Below, in pieces: positions 8,471-17,915 of a DNA stretch of 64,000 nt. Made by a program: the position numbers and the translations under genes. How positions within the stretch are numbered: position 1 is the stretch's first letter; each line of letters starts with the position of its first letter. Under the pieces are notes generated by a model. The model was not told where the DNA came from, ran no database searches, and worked only from the letters and a program-made list of their open reading frames with translations. The DNA comes from Bacillota bacterium (lineage in GTDB: Bacteria; Bacillota; Clostridia; Acetivibrionales; DSM-1351), in NCBI GenBank assembly GCA_023397905.1, contig JAEWSZ010000051.1:1-64000 (forward strand), given 5' to 3'.

Positions 8471-9532
8471 ATGCTGAATGATCTGTTAAGTAAAATAAGT
8501 CCTCTTGACGCCGCGGCAATGGAGGCGGCCCAAAAGCGTCTCGACGGCCTGACAAAGCCACTGGGCAGCCTGGGAAAGCTTGAAAAAATAATAGTCCGGC
8601 TTGCGGGGATAGGAGGCACAGCCGCCCCGAAGGCTGATAAAAAGGCGGTCGTGGTAATGTGCGCAGACAACGGAGTGGTGGAGGAAGGAGTCAGCTCCTG
8701 CCCCAAGGAAGTCACTGCGACGGTGACCCGGAATTTCACCCGGGGCATAACAGGAATAAATGTATTTTCAAGACTCACAAATTCAAAATTGGTAATAGTG
8801 GATATAGGTGTTGACGCACGGCTTCCTTATAATGTTATATTAAACAGAAAGATCAGAAACGGCACCGCAAATATGGCAAAAGGCCCTGCAATGGCCTATG
8901 AGGAGGCTGTCAAAGCAATACTCACAGGGGTGGATATTGTCAGGGACCTGAAGGCCGAAGGCGTGAACCTGCTGGGCACGGGCGAAATGGGGATAGGAAA
9001 TACCTCCACAAGCAGCGCGGTCTCAACAGTTCTCACCGGAACGCAGGCGGATACAATGGTGGGCGTGGGTTCAGGCCTGTCTTCCGCCGCTTATGTAAAT
9101 AAGATCAATGTAATAAAAAAAGCCATTGAAATAAACAGGCCGGACCCGGAGGATGCCGTCGATGTGCTTGCAAAGGTTGGAGGCCTGGATATTGCGGGAC
9201 TTACGGGCTGTTTCCTGGGAGCGGCCATTTACCGCATTCCCATCGTGATCGACGGGTTTATTTCAGCAACGGCCGCCCTGGCTGCCACCCGGCTGCACTC
9301 CGGAACCAGGGAGTTCATGATCCCCTCCCACGGCTCGGCGGAGCCTGGAAACGCCTCGGTAATGAAAGCTCTCGATATGGAGCCCATGCTCAACCTGGAT
9401 ATGAGGCTGGGAGAGGGGACAGGCGCCGCTCTGGGCTATCAGGTCATCGATGCCGCAATAGCGGCCTATACGCAGATGGGGACCTTTGATGACGCTGAAA
9501 TCGAGCAATATGTACCTCAGGAGGATAAATAG
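8471..9532 (+). CDS. cobT: nicotinate-nucleotide:dimethylbenzimidazole phosphoribosyltransferase CobT
   Basis: A 353-residue protein, the usual CobT length. It contains GLTKPLGSLG early (residues about 26-36), GEMGIGNTSTSSA in the middle, PSHGSAEPG, and RLGEGTGAAL near the C terminus, with Glu315 at the position of the catalytic Glu317 of Salmonella CobT. The enzyme makes alpha-ribazole phosphate from nicotinate mononucleotide and the lower-ligand base, the step that fixes the lower ligand of the corrinoid. Its place here suggests local supply or remodelling of the cofactor used by the methyltransferases. The stop codon is directly followed by the ATG of the next gene, so the two are translationally coupled. 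The start is preceded by GTGAGG. Confidence 0.94.
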   Translation: MLNDLLSKISPLDAAAMEAAQKRLDGLTKPLGSLGKLEKIIVRLAGIGGTAAPKADKKAVVVMCADNGVVEEGVSSCPKEVTATVTRNFTRGITGINVFSRLTNSKLVIVDIGVDARLPYNVILNRKIRNGTANMAKGPAMAYEEAVKAILTGVDIVRDLKAEGVNLLGTGEMGIGNTSTSSAVSTVLTGTQADTMVGVGSGLSSAAYVNKINVIKKAIEINRPDPEDAVDVLAKVGGLDIAGLTGCFLGAAIYRIPIVIDGFISATAALAATRLHSGTREFMIPSHGSAEPGNASVMKALDMEPMLNLDMRLGEGTGAALGYQVIDAAIAAYTQMGTFDDAEIEQYVPQEDK

Positions 9533-11335
9533 ATGCATAAGGTCATAGTAAAAAATAACGGTCAGATAAATGAATTGACGGCGTCAGACGGCCAGAACCT
9601 GCTGGAGCTGTTCAGAAAATCGGATATTTCAATAAATACGCCCTGCAACGGAAACGGCACTTGCGGCAAGTGCAAGGTCAGAATACTGTCGGGCCATTTG
9701 CCGGAGGCCTCGGGAAACGAGATTAAAGTACTGGGGCCGGAGGCCATAAAGCAGGGCTTCAGGCTTTCCTGCGGTTACGGCGTCGTATCCGGTATGGAAA
9801 TAATGCTGGAGGGCGGCAGCATCCAGGCGCAGATAGTAACCGAGGGCAGGCAGAGGGAAATAGCGCTTTCTCCCATAGTTACCAGAGAAAATGCAACGCT
9901 TGGGAAACCGGACCTGACATCTCAGACCGGGGACTATGAAAGAATTCTGGGTGACGGACCGGAGGCGGAGGTTCCTGATATGGAGCTGATAAGAGGGCTT
10001 CCGGAGCTGCTCAGGCAGAATGATTTTAATATTTCACTGGTGAAGTCAGGCAGCCGGCTGCTGGGCGTAGAAGCGGGCACTGCCGGAAAAGGCCTCTACG
10101 GAGTGGCTGTGGATATAGGCACTACCACTATTGCGGCCTATCTGCTGGACTTGACCACGGGAAAAAGGATTTCGGTAAATTCCTCGTTAAATCCCCAGAA
10201 GGTATATGGGGCCGACGTTATTTCCAGGATAAAGCACACCCTTGAAAATGAAGAGGGGCTTGCCGAAATGCAGTCTCTTATAATATCCGAAATAAATAAA
10301 TGTATCGGAGCAATGTGCGGGGAGGCGGGAATTTCCAGCGAAAGCATATATGCAGTCACCTTCGTGGGAAACACCACAATGATGCACCTTCTTCTTAGGG
10401 TAACCGCGAAAAATATTGCGGCCGCCCCTTTTATCCCGGCTGTGACGTCAATGCTGAAGCTGAAAGCAAGCCAGCTGGGCATAGATATAAATAAAGCCGG
10501 AATTGCATGCGTGCTCCCCTGCGTATCGGCATATATCGGGGCGGACACGGTGGGAGCCGTACTTTCCACCGGTATACATGAGCAGGAGGAAATGTCTCTG
10601 CTTATTGATATAGGTACAAACGGAGAAATCGTGCTTGGCAGCAGGAATAGCATGTATGCCTGTTCTTCGGCTGCTGGGCCGGCTTTTGAGGGCGCAAACA
10701 TCAGAAACGGCATGGGGAGCGTAAAAGGCGCCATAAACAGTATTTCTCTGAAATCAGGCGTTGAATTTACGACCATTGGAAATGCAAGCCCCGCGGGAAT
10801 ATGCGGAACGGGCATAGTGGACGGTATAGCCCAGCTGCTTGAAGCCGGCCTCATAGATGAAACGGGCAGAATAGATGACGAATGGGAGCCTGCGTCTGAG
10901 GAACAGTCCAAATTGGCCGGGAATTTAACCGATATAAACGGAATGAACGCATTTGTCATAGACGGCGACATTGCCATTACCCAGAAGGACGTCCGGGAGC
11001 TGCAAAATGCGAAAGCGGCAATCGCCGCCGGGATAAACGTCCTGGTAAGGCAGGCGGGAATAAGCTTTGATGATATAAAAAACGTTTATCTTGCGGGAGG
11101 CTTCGGAACATATATAAATATTGACAATGCTCTGAAGATAGGCCTGATTCCGGAACAGCTGAAAGGAAAGATACAGTCGGTGGGAAATGCTGCGGGACAG
11201 GGAGCTATAGAAAGCCTGATATCATTGGATTCGCTGTCCCAGGCGGTGATGATAAGCAAAAAAATAAAGTATATCGAGCTTTCGAGCTCAAAGGATTTCA
11301 ATGATTTCTTTATAGACTGTATGATGTTCGAGTAG
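9533..11335 (+). CDS. corrinoid reductive activase, RamA/RamQ-like (2Fe-2S plus ASKHA, DUF4445)
   Basis: A 600-residue protein. The N-terminal ferredoxin-like domain has Cys38, Cys44 and Cys47 (PCNGNGTCGKCK) and a fourth Cys in RLSCGYG near residue 80, the pattern for one 2Fe-2S cluster. The rest is the ATP-dependent ASKHA activator domain of the COG3894 type, with VDIGTTTIAAYL, FVGNTTMMHLL, LLIDIGTNGEIVL and YLAGGFGTYI. Bacterial members reduce accidentally oxidised Co(II)-corrinoid proteins to Co(I) at the cost of ATP. The archaeal RamA uses 4Fe-4S clusters instead. The ATG abuts the cobT stop. A terminator follows at 11371-11405, closing the island. Confidence 0.88.
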   Translation: MHKVIVKNNGQINELTASDGQNLLELFRKSDISINTPCNGNGTCGKCKVRILSGHLPEASGNEIKVLGPEAIKQGFRLSCGYGVVSGMEIMLEGGSIQAQIVTEGRQREIALSPIVTRENATLGKPDLTSQTGDYERILGDGPEAEVPDMELIRGLPELLRQNDFNISLVKSGSRLLGVEAGTAGKGLYGVAVDIGTTTIAAYLLDLTTGKRISVNSSLNPQKVYGADVISRIKHTLENEEGLAEMQSLIISEINKCIGAMCGEAGISSESIYAVTFVGNTTMMHLLLRVTAKNIAAAPFIPAVTSMLKLKASQLGIDINKAGIACVLPCVSAYIGADTVGAVLSTGIHEQEEMSLLIDIGTNGEIVLGSRNSMYACSSAAGPAFEGANIRNGMGSVKGAINSISLKSGVEFTTIGNASPAGICGTGIVDGIAQLLEAGLIDETGRIDDEWEPASEEQSKLAGNLTDINGMNAFVIDGDIAITQKDVRELQNAKAAIAAGINVLVRQAGISFDDIKNVYLAGGFGTYINIDNALKIGLIPEQLKGKIQSVGNAAGQGAIESLISLDSLSQAVMISKKIKYIELSSSKDFNDFFIDCMMFE

Positions 11336-11370
11336 GATATTTTTATAAGGAATACTGTTTACCGGCATAT

Positions 11371-11405
11371 ATCCGGGCAGGCCCAAGCGCTTGCCCGGAT
11401 TTTTA
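11371..11405 (+). terminator. Rho-independent terminator after the corrinoid activator gene
   Basis: ATCCGGGCA pairs with TTGCCCGGAT around a 12-base loop, followed by TTTTA. Confidence 0.85.
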
Positions 11406-11599
11406 CGCATTTTTAAGGCGTTTTGTGATTATTTTATAAGTGATGGGACAATTCATATTATTTTCTGCAAAAGCAGGGAAATTATAACAAATCGTCACCT
11501 GATGTAATGAAATAACTCTTTTCAGGATATACTCCTCAATTTAAAATATCAGACATATTAAAGCTTTTAAATATAAAAGCGGAACATGGAGGAGAATAT

Positions 11600-14500
11600 A
11601 TGAAAAGAATCAAAAAGCTAGGGGTACTTTGCCTGGCGCTTCTGGTGGTCTTGAGTTCCATTGGCGCGCTGCCCGGCGGAAACACTGCCCAGGCTGCGTC
11701 GGCGGCGGTCCCGGAATTCACCGGCTTCGTCAAGGGAAATGCCGGCGCCAGTCCATATATGGGCTGGAGCAGCTACAGCATGCAGTGTTATGAAAACGGA
11801 CAGCTATGGGTTTCGGAGGAAAAGATCAGGCAGATGTCGGATGCCATGCATGAGAAGCTTCAAGCTCATGGCTACAAGTATATAAACATCGACGCGGGCT
11901 GGAACGGCGGCACCGATGAATACGGAAGGCCGGTTCCAAATGAGGATAGATATCCCGGCGGTTTTAAAAATCTGATAGATTATGTCCACAACAACGGACA
12001 GAAAATAGGAATTTATGTTATTCCGGGAGTTTCAAAGGAAGCCATAGACGGCAACCTTCCTATATACGGAACAGATTATCACATGCAGGACATAGTTGCC
12101 AGGGATGAAAACGGGCAGCTGATGGGAATTGACTACTGGGGATTTACATACAAGATAGATTTTACCAAGGACGGCGCTCTGCAGTACATACAGTCCGTTG
12201 CCGACCTGTTCCACCAATGGGGCATTGATTTTGTGAAGCTGGATAGTGTGAGCCCCGGGTCCGCCCTGGGCAATTCCAAGGATGCAAGGGGCAATGTGTG
12301 GGCATGGGGATATGCCCTTTCCAAATATAATATATGGCTTGAGATTTCCTGGGCGGTGGAACACGCATATGCGGACCAGTGGAAGCAGTGGGCCAACGGC
12401 TGGAGAGTCGAACACGACGTGGAGTCATACAATTCCGAGATAGGTATGGTCCAGTGGGCCAATATAGCAAGGCTGTTTCCAAAGGCCGAGCTGTGGTGGA
12501 GAGACGCGGGTCCCGGGGGATGGAACGACTTTGATTCTCTTGATGTGGGCAACGGGTCCATGGACGGCCTCACCAGGGATGAACGCCAGACTGCCGCCAC
12601 TCTGTGGGCCGTATCCTGCGCGCAGTTCTTTATTGGGGATGACATATCCAGACTGGACAGCTACGGGCTTTCGCTCCTGACAAACGACGAGGTCATCGCC
12701 GTAAACCAGGGGGGGCATCCCGCACATCCCGTGTCAACGGCCGCTGAACAGCAGGTCTGGTATTCCAACAATGGGGACGGCACATTTAATGTGGCGGTCT
12801 ACAATCTTGGAACGAAGGCCGCAACCGTGGATGTCAACTGGAGCGACATCGGACTTAACGGAATAGCTTCCGTACGTGACCTGTGGAGTCACAGGGAATT
12901 GGGTTCCTTTTCCGGCGGAATAAAGGGCATCGAACTGGATCCCCATGCTTCCCGCCTGTTTAAAGTGACTGCTGCCTCCGGTACGTCGTCGGCAAACGAT
13001 GACGACAGCAATGCGGTATACACCGGAAGCTGGACTCGCAACGGAGGAGAAGAGGTCCCGGCGGATTCGCAGAGTATAAATGTGAAGATAATTGACACAG
13101 GCGCCTCACCCATAGTCGGGAAAACAGGCACTAGCGTTACCCTGAACGATACCGACAGCAGTATTGCTTACGTGGGCAACTGGGGCTATTCAAATAACAG
13201 GTCCTTTAATGACTACAATAAGGACGTCCACTATACGGACCATGCCGGTGATTATTTTGAGTACGGCTTTAACGGCACGGGCATAGATTTTATTACCGAA
13301 ATGGACAAGGGCCAGGGAGATGTGGACATTTATCTGGATAACTCCACAACTCCCCAGGCAATAAGCACATACATAGACCAGTCAAATGTGCCCCGGCAGA
13401 CGGTATACAGCGTTTCGGGCCTTACGGACGGACCTCATACCTTAAAGGCCGTCAACAAATCGGCGGGTAAATATATGCTGCTGGATGCGCTGAAAGTCTA
13501 TGGGAACACCTTTGTCACCCAGGACACTTTCGACTATGACGGACAAAATGACGTAGCCGTAACGCCTGTCTACGGACCCGGTTCAGTGACGGGCATCAGA
13601 AACGGTTCCGCGGATCTGACGGCCAATGTGGACTACACTGTCACCGGCAGTGCCATAGCCATAAGCGGCAGTTACCTGTCCAGGCTGCAGGACGGCAAAA
13701 ACCGGCTCACCTTCCTGTTTGAAGGAGGGTCCACCCAGACAGTTACGGTAATTGTGCCGGCAGCCGCTCAACCGCCTGAGGGCGCGGGCAGCAGATATAT
13801 TATGGTCAATGACAACGATCCGGCCATCAGGTACACCGGAAAGTGGGGCGGCGGAGGCCGTAACGCCGACTGGAAGGACTACATGAATGATGCACACTAC
13901 GGCGAGACCGAGAACGGAAAGCAGCCGTACCTGGAATACTCCTTTACCGGAACGGGAATAGCCTACTATTGCGAGCTTGACCCCAACCAGGGCTATATAA
14001 AATTTTACATAGACGGGAAAGAAGCGGGAAGAGGCTATTCAGGGTGCACCGGCAGCGACAAGCAGCCTTCGGCCATGATCTGGCAGTCGGGAAAACTGGA
14101 TCAGGGCACTCATACCTTCATGGCGGTTAAAGATGACGGAAGCAGCTTCATGCTGTTTGATGCTTTGAGAATAGAAGTTCCCAGCCTGGTAAGCCCGGAT
14201 GCGGCAAGCTTTGATAAAAATCCCTCCGAGCAGTCCGAACTGCATGCTTTCATCACCGGAAACCTCACCTATTTCAAAGGGATTTCAAACGGAAAATCGG
14301 AACTGATTCAGGGGACGGACTATACGGTTTCGGGCACGGCAGTTACAATAAGCAGGGAATACCTGGCAAAGCAGCCGGTCGGAGATCTGAAGCTGGCTTT
14401 CAATTACAACGGAGACTTCCGGAGCGATGTACATGCCACCACCATAGACGGGGATTCATTCTCATATACCTTCAAGGGTACGGGAATAAAGCTGGTGGGA

Positions 14501-16048
14501 CCTGCAGGCCCCAAGCTGGGAGAATTTGAGGTTTATGTGGACGGACAGCTGAAGCAGACTGTAAATGCAAACAGCAGTCAAAGACTGATAAATCAGCCGC
14601 TATTTGAGCTGGCCGGTTTGAGTGACGATTACCATACTATTACGGGAATAAAAAAATCCGGCGAATATATGCTGGTGGATCAATTTGTGTATACCATGGG
14701 GACGCCGTCCACACCGCCGGGGGATGGAACAAACCCGCCTTCTTCCGGAGGCGGCGGGCCGTCAGTTCCGCCAACCGGCGCTGAAACCGTGAAGGGAAGT
14801 ATTTCCGGGGTGACTTCGACTGTCACGGTAACCCGCACTACTCAGGCCGACGGAACCAAAAAGGACCGGATAGAGCTGATACCGGATGAAATTGAAAAGG
14901 CTGTTGAGGAATTGATAAAAGCGGGCGCCGGCTCATTGACAATCACGATCCCGGATACGGGAAATGAGGTGGCCCGGACGGAGGTCACTATAACGGAGGA
15001 AGCGGCCAAACTCATTGCAGACGGAAAGCTTGAACTGATTATAAATACCGCGGGCGCCGCTGTGCAGATTCCCGCTGCTTCCCTGGGAGGGATAACCGGG
15101 GACATAGTGTTCAACATTATTCCGGTCAAAGCTCCGGCGGCGCGGAATGAAATAGCACAGCGCGCCGGCGGCACACCTGCCGTAATCGCGGCAGCAGGAG
15201 GGAACGGTGTAAAAGTGGCAGGACAGCCTGTTTCAATAGAAACCAATCTGCAGAACCGAGAGGTATCGCTTGTGCTGCCTGTGGACGCCGAATCCGCCGG
15301 CGCTTCGGGCCTGGGCGTTTACATTGAGCACAGTGACGGTACCAGGGAATACAGAGAGGGAGAGCTGACAGGATTCAACGGCGGAAAAGGCCTGTCCTTC
15401 AATGTAGACAGGTTCAGTACCTTTGCCGTAGTGAAATCAGAGGCTGCCACAGAACACAGGGCGTATATAAGCGGCTATGGAAACGGTTTGTTCAAGCCTG
15501 AGAACAAAGTAACAAGGGCGGAAATGGCAAGTATTCTTGCAAAGGCCCTGAATTTGCAGGAGAAAGCGGATATTTCAAAATACACCGATGTAAAAGCCGG
15601 ATTCTGGGGCGCAGACGCCATAGCAAAGGTAGCCGGGTCGGGGCTTATGAACGGCTATAAGGACGGCACCTTTAAACCGGATCAGCCCATAACCCGTGCA
15701 GAAATGGCGGCAATTGCGGCAGCACTGGTAAAGAGCACCGAGGCCGCCGGGGCCGGCTTCAAGGATATTTCGAATAATTGGGCTGAAGCTGCCATATTGA
15801 AGGTGCAGGCTGCGGGAGTAATGGGCGGATATACGGGAGGAAATTTCCTGCCGGGAAATCCTCTGACCCGTGCCGAAGCAGTCACCGTTGTCAACAGGGT
15901 ACTGGGAAGAGGTCCGCTGTACGGAATAACGGAAGCCGTATGGAAGGATGTACCGGATACACATTGGGCCGCGGGCGACATCAATGAGGCGTCGGTGGAT
16001 CATTCATTTGAAATAAGAGAGCAGGGCGGAGAACAACTGGGTGAATAA
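11600..16048 (+). CDS. secreted GH27-family glycoside hydrolase with X2-like modules and SLH anchor
   Basis: A 1482-residue surface enzyme. Residues 1-33 are a signal peptide. Residues about 50-480 form a GH27 domain (alpha-galactosidase / alpha-N-acetylgalactosaminidase clan D): MGWSSYS at 54-60, nucleophile Asp215 in FVKLDSV, acid/base Asp273 in the WRxxxD pattern and WNDFD at 308-312. Two jelly-roll, probably carbohydrate-binding, modules (about 505-640 and 725-860) share the pattern DYFEYGFNGTGI / YLEYSFTGTGI. They alternate with two X2-like Ig modules (DYTVTG..AIAISGSYL and DYTVSG..AVTISREYL). A Pro/Ser/Gly linker and a threonine-rich module follow, then about three SLH repeats from residue 1290. 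It starts with GGAGGAG seven bases before ATG. It probably trims galactosyl side chains outside the cell. Confidence 0.88.
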   Translation: MKRIKKLGVLCLALLVVLSSIGALPGGNTAQAASAAVPEFTGFVKGNAGASPYMGWSSYSMQCYENGQLWVSEEKIRQMSDAMHEKLQAHGYKYINIDAGWNGGTDEYGRPVPNEDRYPGGFKNLIDYVHNNGQKIGIYVIPGVSKEAIDGNLPIYGTDYHMQDIVARDENGQLMGIDYWGFTYKIDFTKDGALQYIQSVADLFHQWGIDFVKLDSVSPGSALGNSKDARGNVWAWGYALSKYNIWLEISWAVEHAYADQWKQWANGWRVEHDVESYNSEIGMVQWANIARLFPKAELWWRDAGPGGWNDFDSLDVGNGSMDGLTRDERQTAATLWAVSCAQFFIGDDISRLDSYGLSLLTNDEVIAVNQGGHPAHPVSTAAEQQVWYSNNGDGTFNVAVYNLGTKAATVDVNWSDIGLNGIASVRDLWSHRELGSFSGGIKGIELDPHASRLFKVTAASGTSSANDDDSNAVYTGSWTRNGGEEVPADSQSINVKIIDTGASPIVGKTGTSVTLNDTDSSIAYVGNWGYSNNRSFNDYNKDVHYTDHAGDYFEYGFNGTGIDFITEMDKGQGDVDIYLDNSTTPQAISTYIDQSNVPRQTVYSVSGLTDGPHTLKAVNKSAGKYMLLDALKVYGNTFVTQDTFDYDGQNDVAVTPVYGPGSVTGIRNGSADLTANVDYTVTGSAIAISGSYLSRLQDGKNRLTFLFEGGSTQTVTVIVPAAAQPPEGAGSRYIMVNDNDPAIRYTGKWGGGGRNADWKDYMNDAHYGETENGKQPYLEYSFTGTGIAYYCELDPNQGYIKFYIDGKEAGRGYSGCTGSDKQPSAMIWQSGKLDQGTHTFMAVKDDGSSFMLFDALRIEVPSLVSPDAASFDKNPSEQSELHAFITGNLTYFKGISNGKSELIQGTDYTVSGTAVTISREYLAKQPVGDLKLAFNYNGDFRSDVHATTIDGDSFSYTFKGTGIKLVGPAGPKLGEFEVYVDGQLKQTVNANSSQRLINQPLFELAGLSDDYHTITGIKKSGEYMLVDQFVYTMGTPSTPPGDGTNPPSSGGGGPSVPPTGAETVKGSISGVTSTVTVTRTTQADGTKKDRIELIPDEIEKAVEELIKAGAGSLTITIPDTGNEVARTEVTITEEAAKLIADGKLELIINTAGAAVQIPAASLGGITGDIVFNIIPVKAPAARNEIAQRAGGTPAVIAAAGGNGVKVAGQPVSIETNLQNREVSLVLPVDAESAGASGLGVYIEHSDGTREYREGELTGFNGGKGLSFNVDRFSTFAVVKSEAATEHRAYISGYGNGLFKPENKVTRAEMASILAKALNLQEKADISKYTDVKAGFWGADAIAKVAGSGLMNGYKDGTFKPDQPITRAEMAAIAAALVKSTEAAGAGFKDISNNWAEAAILKVQAAGVMGGYTGGNFLPGNPLTRAEAVTVVNRVLGRGPLYGITEAVWKDVPDTHWAAGDINEASVDHSFEIREQGGEQLGE

Positions 16049-16071
16049 TTTCCGTCAGGCGGGATAAATCA

Positions 16072-16114
16072 GGAGTGCTGTAAAAATTTGATATTTTTGC
16101 AGCGCTCCTTTTCT
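16072..16114 (+). terminator. Rho-independent terminator after the GH27 gene
   Basis: GGAGTGCTGTAAAAAT pairs with ATTTTTGCAGCGCTCC around a five-base loop, followed by TTTTC. Confidence 0.85.
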
Positions 16115-16171
16115 GTTTTATGAACGGAGGCCGGAACAATGCTCATAGGGCCGTTCACCAAGGCGGTTTTC

Positions 16172-16222
16172 CGTTTTGGCAATGGTACGATTCTTAGGAA
16201 TTGTACCATTTGGCATAAAACG
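16172..16222. repeat. second hairpin in the spacer before the CPSC/CcdA-like gene
   Basis: AATGGTACGATTC and GAATTGTACCATT pair around TTAG, and the outer CGTTTT / AAAACG arms extend the stem. No T-run follows on either strand. It may be an operator or a small repeat. Confidence 0.5.
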
Positions 16223-16305
16223 TAACTTGCTTTTTGGAGGCACATGAAATATGCTCATAAGTAAAGATACGTGATACATTTATATTATGAGGAGAGACTG
16301 CTAAT

Positions 16306-17487
16306 ATGAATTTAAGCCGGTGCAATGTAAAAATTGTATTTTTAATGTGTCTTTTTCTTTTTCTGTTCTCTTTTATTGGACAGCCTGTATATGCAGAATC
16401 TCAGAATAAAACCATAGAAGTAAATTATTTTTATATTTCCGCTTGTCCGTCCTGCCGTGATGCCGAGGAATACCTTGCGGGAGTTTCCGACCGCTGCGCT
16501 CCCATCCTGAAATCAAAAAATACGGACCTGGTGATCAATAAGTACAATACGGCGGAAGATGAGAACCTGAACCTTCTTCAGTCATATCTCAAAAGATATG
16601 GCGTGCCCGAAAAGGAACAGGACATACCCATAGTCTTTTTCGGCAAAACGTATATTGCCGGTGAAAAAGCCATCAAAGCCAGGTTTGAAGAGGAATTGCT
16701 CAAGGCCGAGCCCGAAGAACCAGGTGTGGAAGAAAATGTTGAACCCGGCGTCAATGCGTCCTTTGAGCAGTTCAGCAGCCTGAGGGCTTTAAGCGCATTC
16801 ATGGTGGGCTTTGCAAACGGCTTGACCCCCTGCTCTCTTTCCATGCTGCTGTTTTTTATTTCCCTGCTCATTGCCAGGGACGTCAATATTATAAAAATGG
16901 GCCTGCTGTATTGCGCGGGCAAGTTCATAACCTATCTGCTGCTGGGCACCCTCCTGTTTGAGACGCTGGGGAAAATCAATGTGGGGTGGCTGGGAGGCAT
17001 TGTCAAAATATTGCTGTTGGTTGTAATTGCAGTTTTCATATGCCTGAACGCCATGGATTTCATTTCCTCCAGAAGCGAGCGCTATGACAGGATAAAACTG
17101 CAGCTGCCCGCCAGGCTCAGAGGCTTCAACCACAAATGGCTGAAAGCCGTATCCAATATTGACAGCCCCGGGACGCTGATGTGGGTGAGCCTGCTGCTGG
17201 GAGCGGTCACGTCCGTGGGGGAATTCCTGTGTACGGGCCAGATTTATCTGACTACAATCCTCTATGTTTTACACAGCCAGACTGAACTAAACGCCAGAGC
17301 CTTTTTGTATTTTATAGAATATAATCTGGCATTTATAACGCCGCTTGTGATAATAACTCTTGTCATATTCAAGGGCAGGGAATTGCTGGATGTATCGGAA
17401 TTTATCCGGAAAAACATGCACTTCATTAAACTGATCAATATTATAATTTTCATATTGCTGGGTGTATTTCTGTTTTTCAACCTTTAA
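16306..17487 (+). CDS. secreted thioredoxin-like CPSC domain fused to CcdA/DsbD-like membrane domain
   Basis: A 393-residue membrane protein. Residues 1-30 are a signal peptide or anchor. Residues about 35-125 form a small thioredoxin-like domain with the redox motif CPSC (YFYISACPSCRDAEEYL), facing outside. After an acidic Glu/Pro linker come about six membrane segments (from residue 160) with GLTPCSLSMLLFF near the start and SVGEFLCTGQIYL later. Those two intramembrane Cys are typical of CcdA/DsbD electron carriers. By analogy it would pass electrons across the membrane to keep an outside thiol reduced; the partner is unknown. It is followed within 30 bases by a small unknown gene. It has its own SD GAGGAGAG. 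Confidence 0.78.
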   Translation: MNLSRCNVKIVFLMCLFLFLFSFIGQPVYAESQNKTIEVNYFYISACPSCRDAEEYLAGVSDRCAPILKSKNTDLVINKYNTAEDENLNLLQSYLKRYGVPEKEQDIPIVFFGKTYIAGEKAIKARFEEELLKAEPEEPGVEENVEPGVNASFEQFSSLRALSAFMVGFANGLTPCSLSMLLFFISLLIARDVNIIKMGLLYCAGKFITYLLLGTLLFETLGKINVGWLGGIVKILLLVVIAVFICLNAMDFISSRSERYDRIKLQLPARLRGFNHKWLKAVSNIDSPGTLMWVSLLLGAVTSVGEFLCTGQIYLTTILYVLHSQTELNARAFLYFIEYNLAFITPLVIITLVIFKGRELLDVSEFIRKNMHFIKLINIIIFILLGVFLFFNL

Positions 17488-17516
17488 TATTAAATGTGGA
17501 AAGTGAGGAATGGCAA

Positions 17517-17834
17517 ATGCTTGTGAAAAACATTTCCTTTTTAAACGGCCGGAAAGAGGTAGTAAAGAGCTTCAAGCTGACCTCCGCACCCATCGGGGAA
17601 CAGACGATCATCGCCAGGAGCATTGAATTTTTCAATGACCCGGAGCCCTGTTTCATTCACAGGAGCGCGGTGATAAAGCGCCTGATTGCGGAAATGGACG
17701 ATTATTTTTATAATATATCTAAAACGGGTGTTTATGAAATACGATGCGCCGCTTTTAATGAGAAATTCAACGGTATGCTGAATTTCGGAAAGGACGTGGA
17801 AAGTCTTAGCTTTGAGTTGCTGGCCGACAGTTGA
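17517..17834 (+). CDS. small conserved-looking protein, function unknown
   Basis: A 105-residue soluble protein with no signal peptide or membrane segment and no motif I recognise. It has mixed alpha/beta character and a single Cys-His pair (PEPCFIHRS). The ATG at 17517 with GAGG a few bases upstream is preferred over a GTG at 17496 in the same frame. It begins 29 bases after the CPSC/CcdA-like gene and is probably cotranscribed with it, so a link to that redox protein is possible but only inferred. Confidence 0.6.
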   Translation: MLVKNISFLNGRKEVVKSFKLTSAPIGEQTIIARSIEFFNDPEPCFIHRSAVIKRLIAEMDDYFYNISKTGVYEIRCAAFNEKFNGMLNFGKDVESLSFELLADS

Positions 17835-17915
17835 GGGAATTTTAAAATATTTCGATATATTTTTTATCTGTACCGGAGTAAAAAAATTTCATTTAATGAA
17901 GAGGTGGGAACTTTC

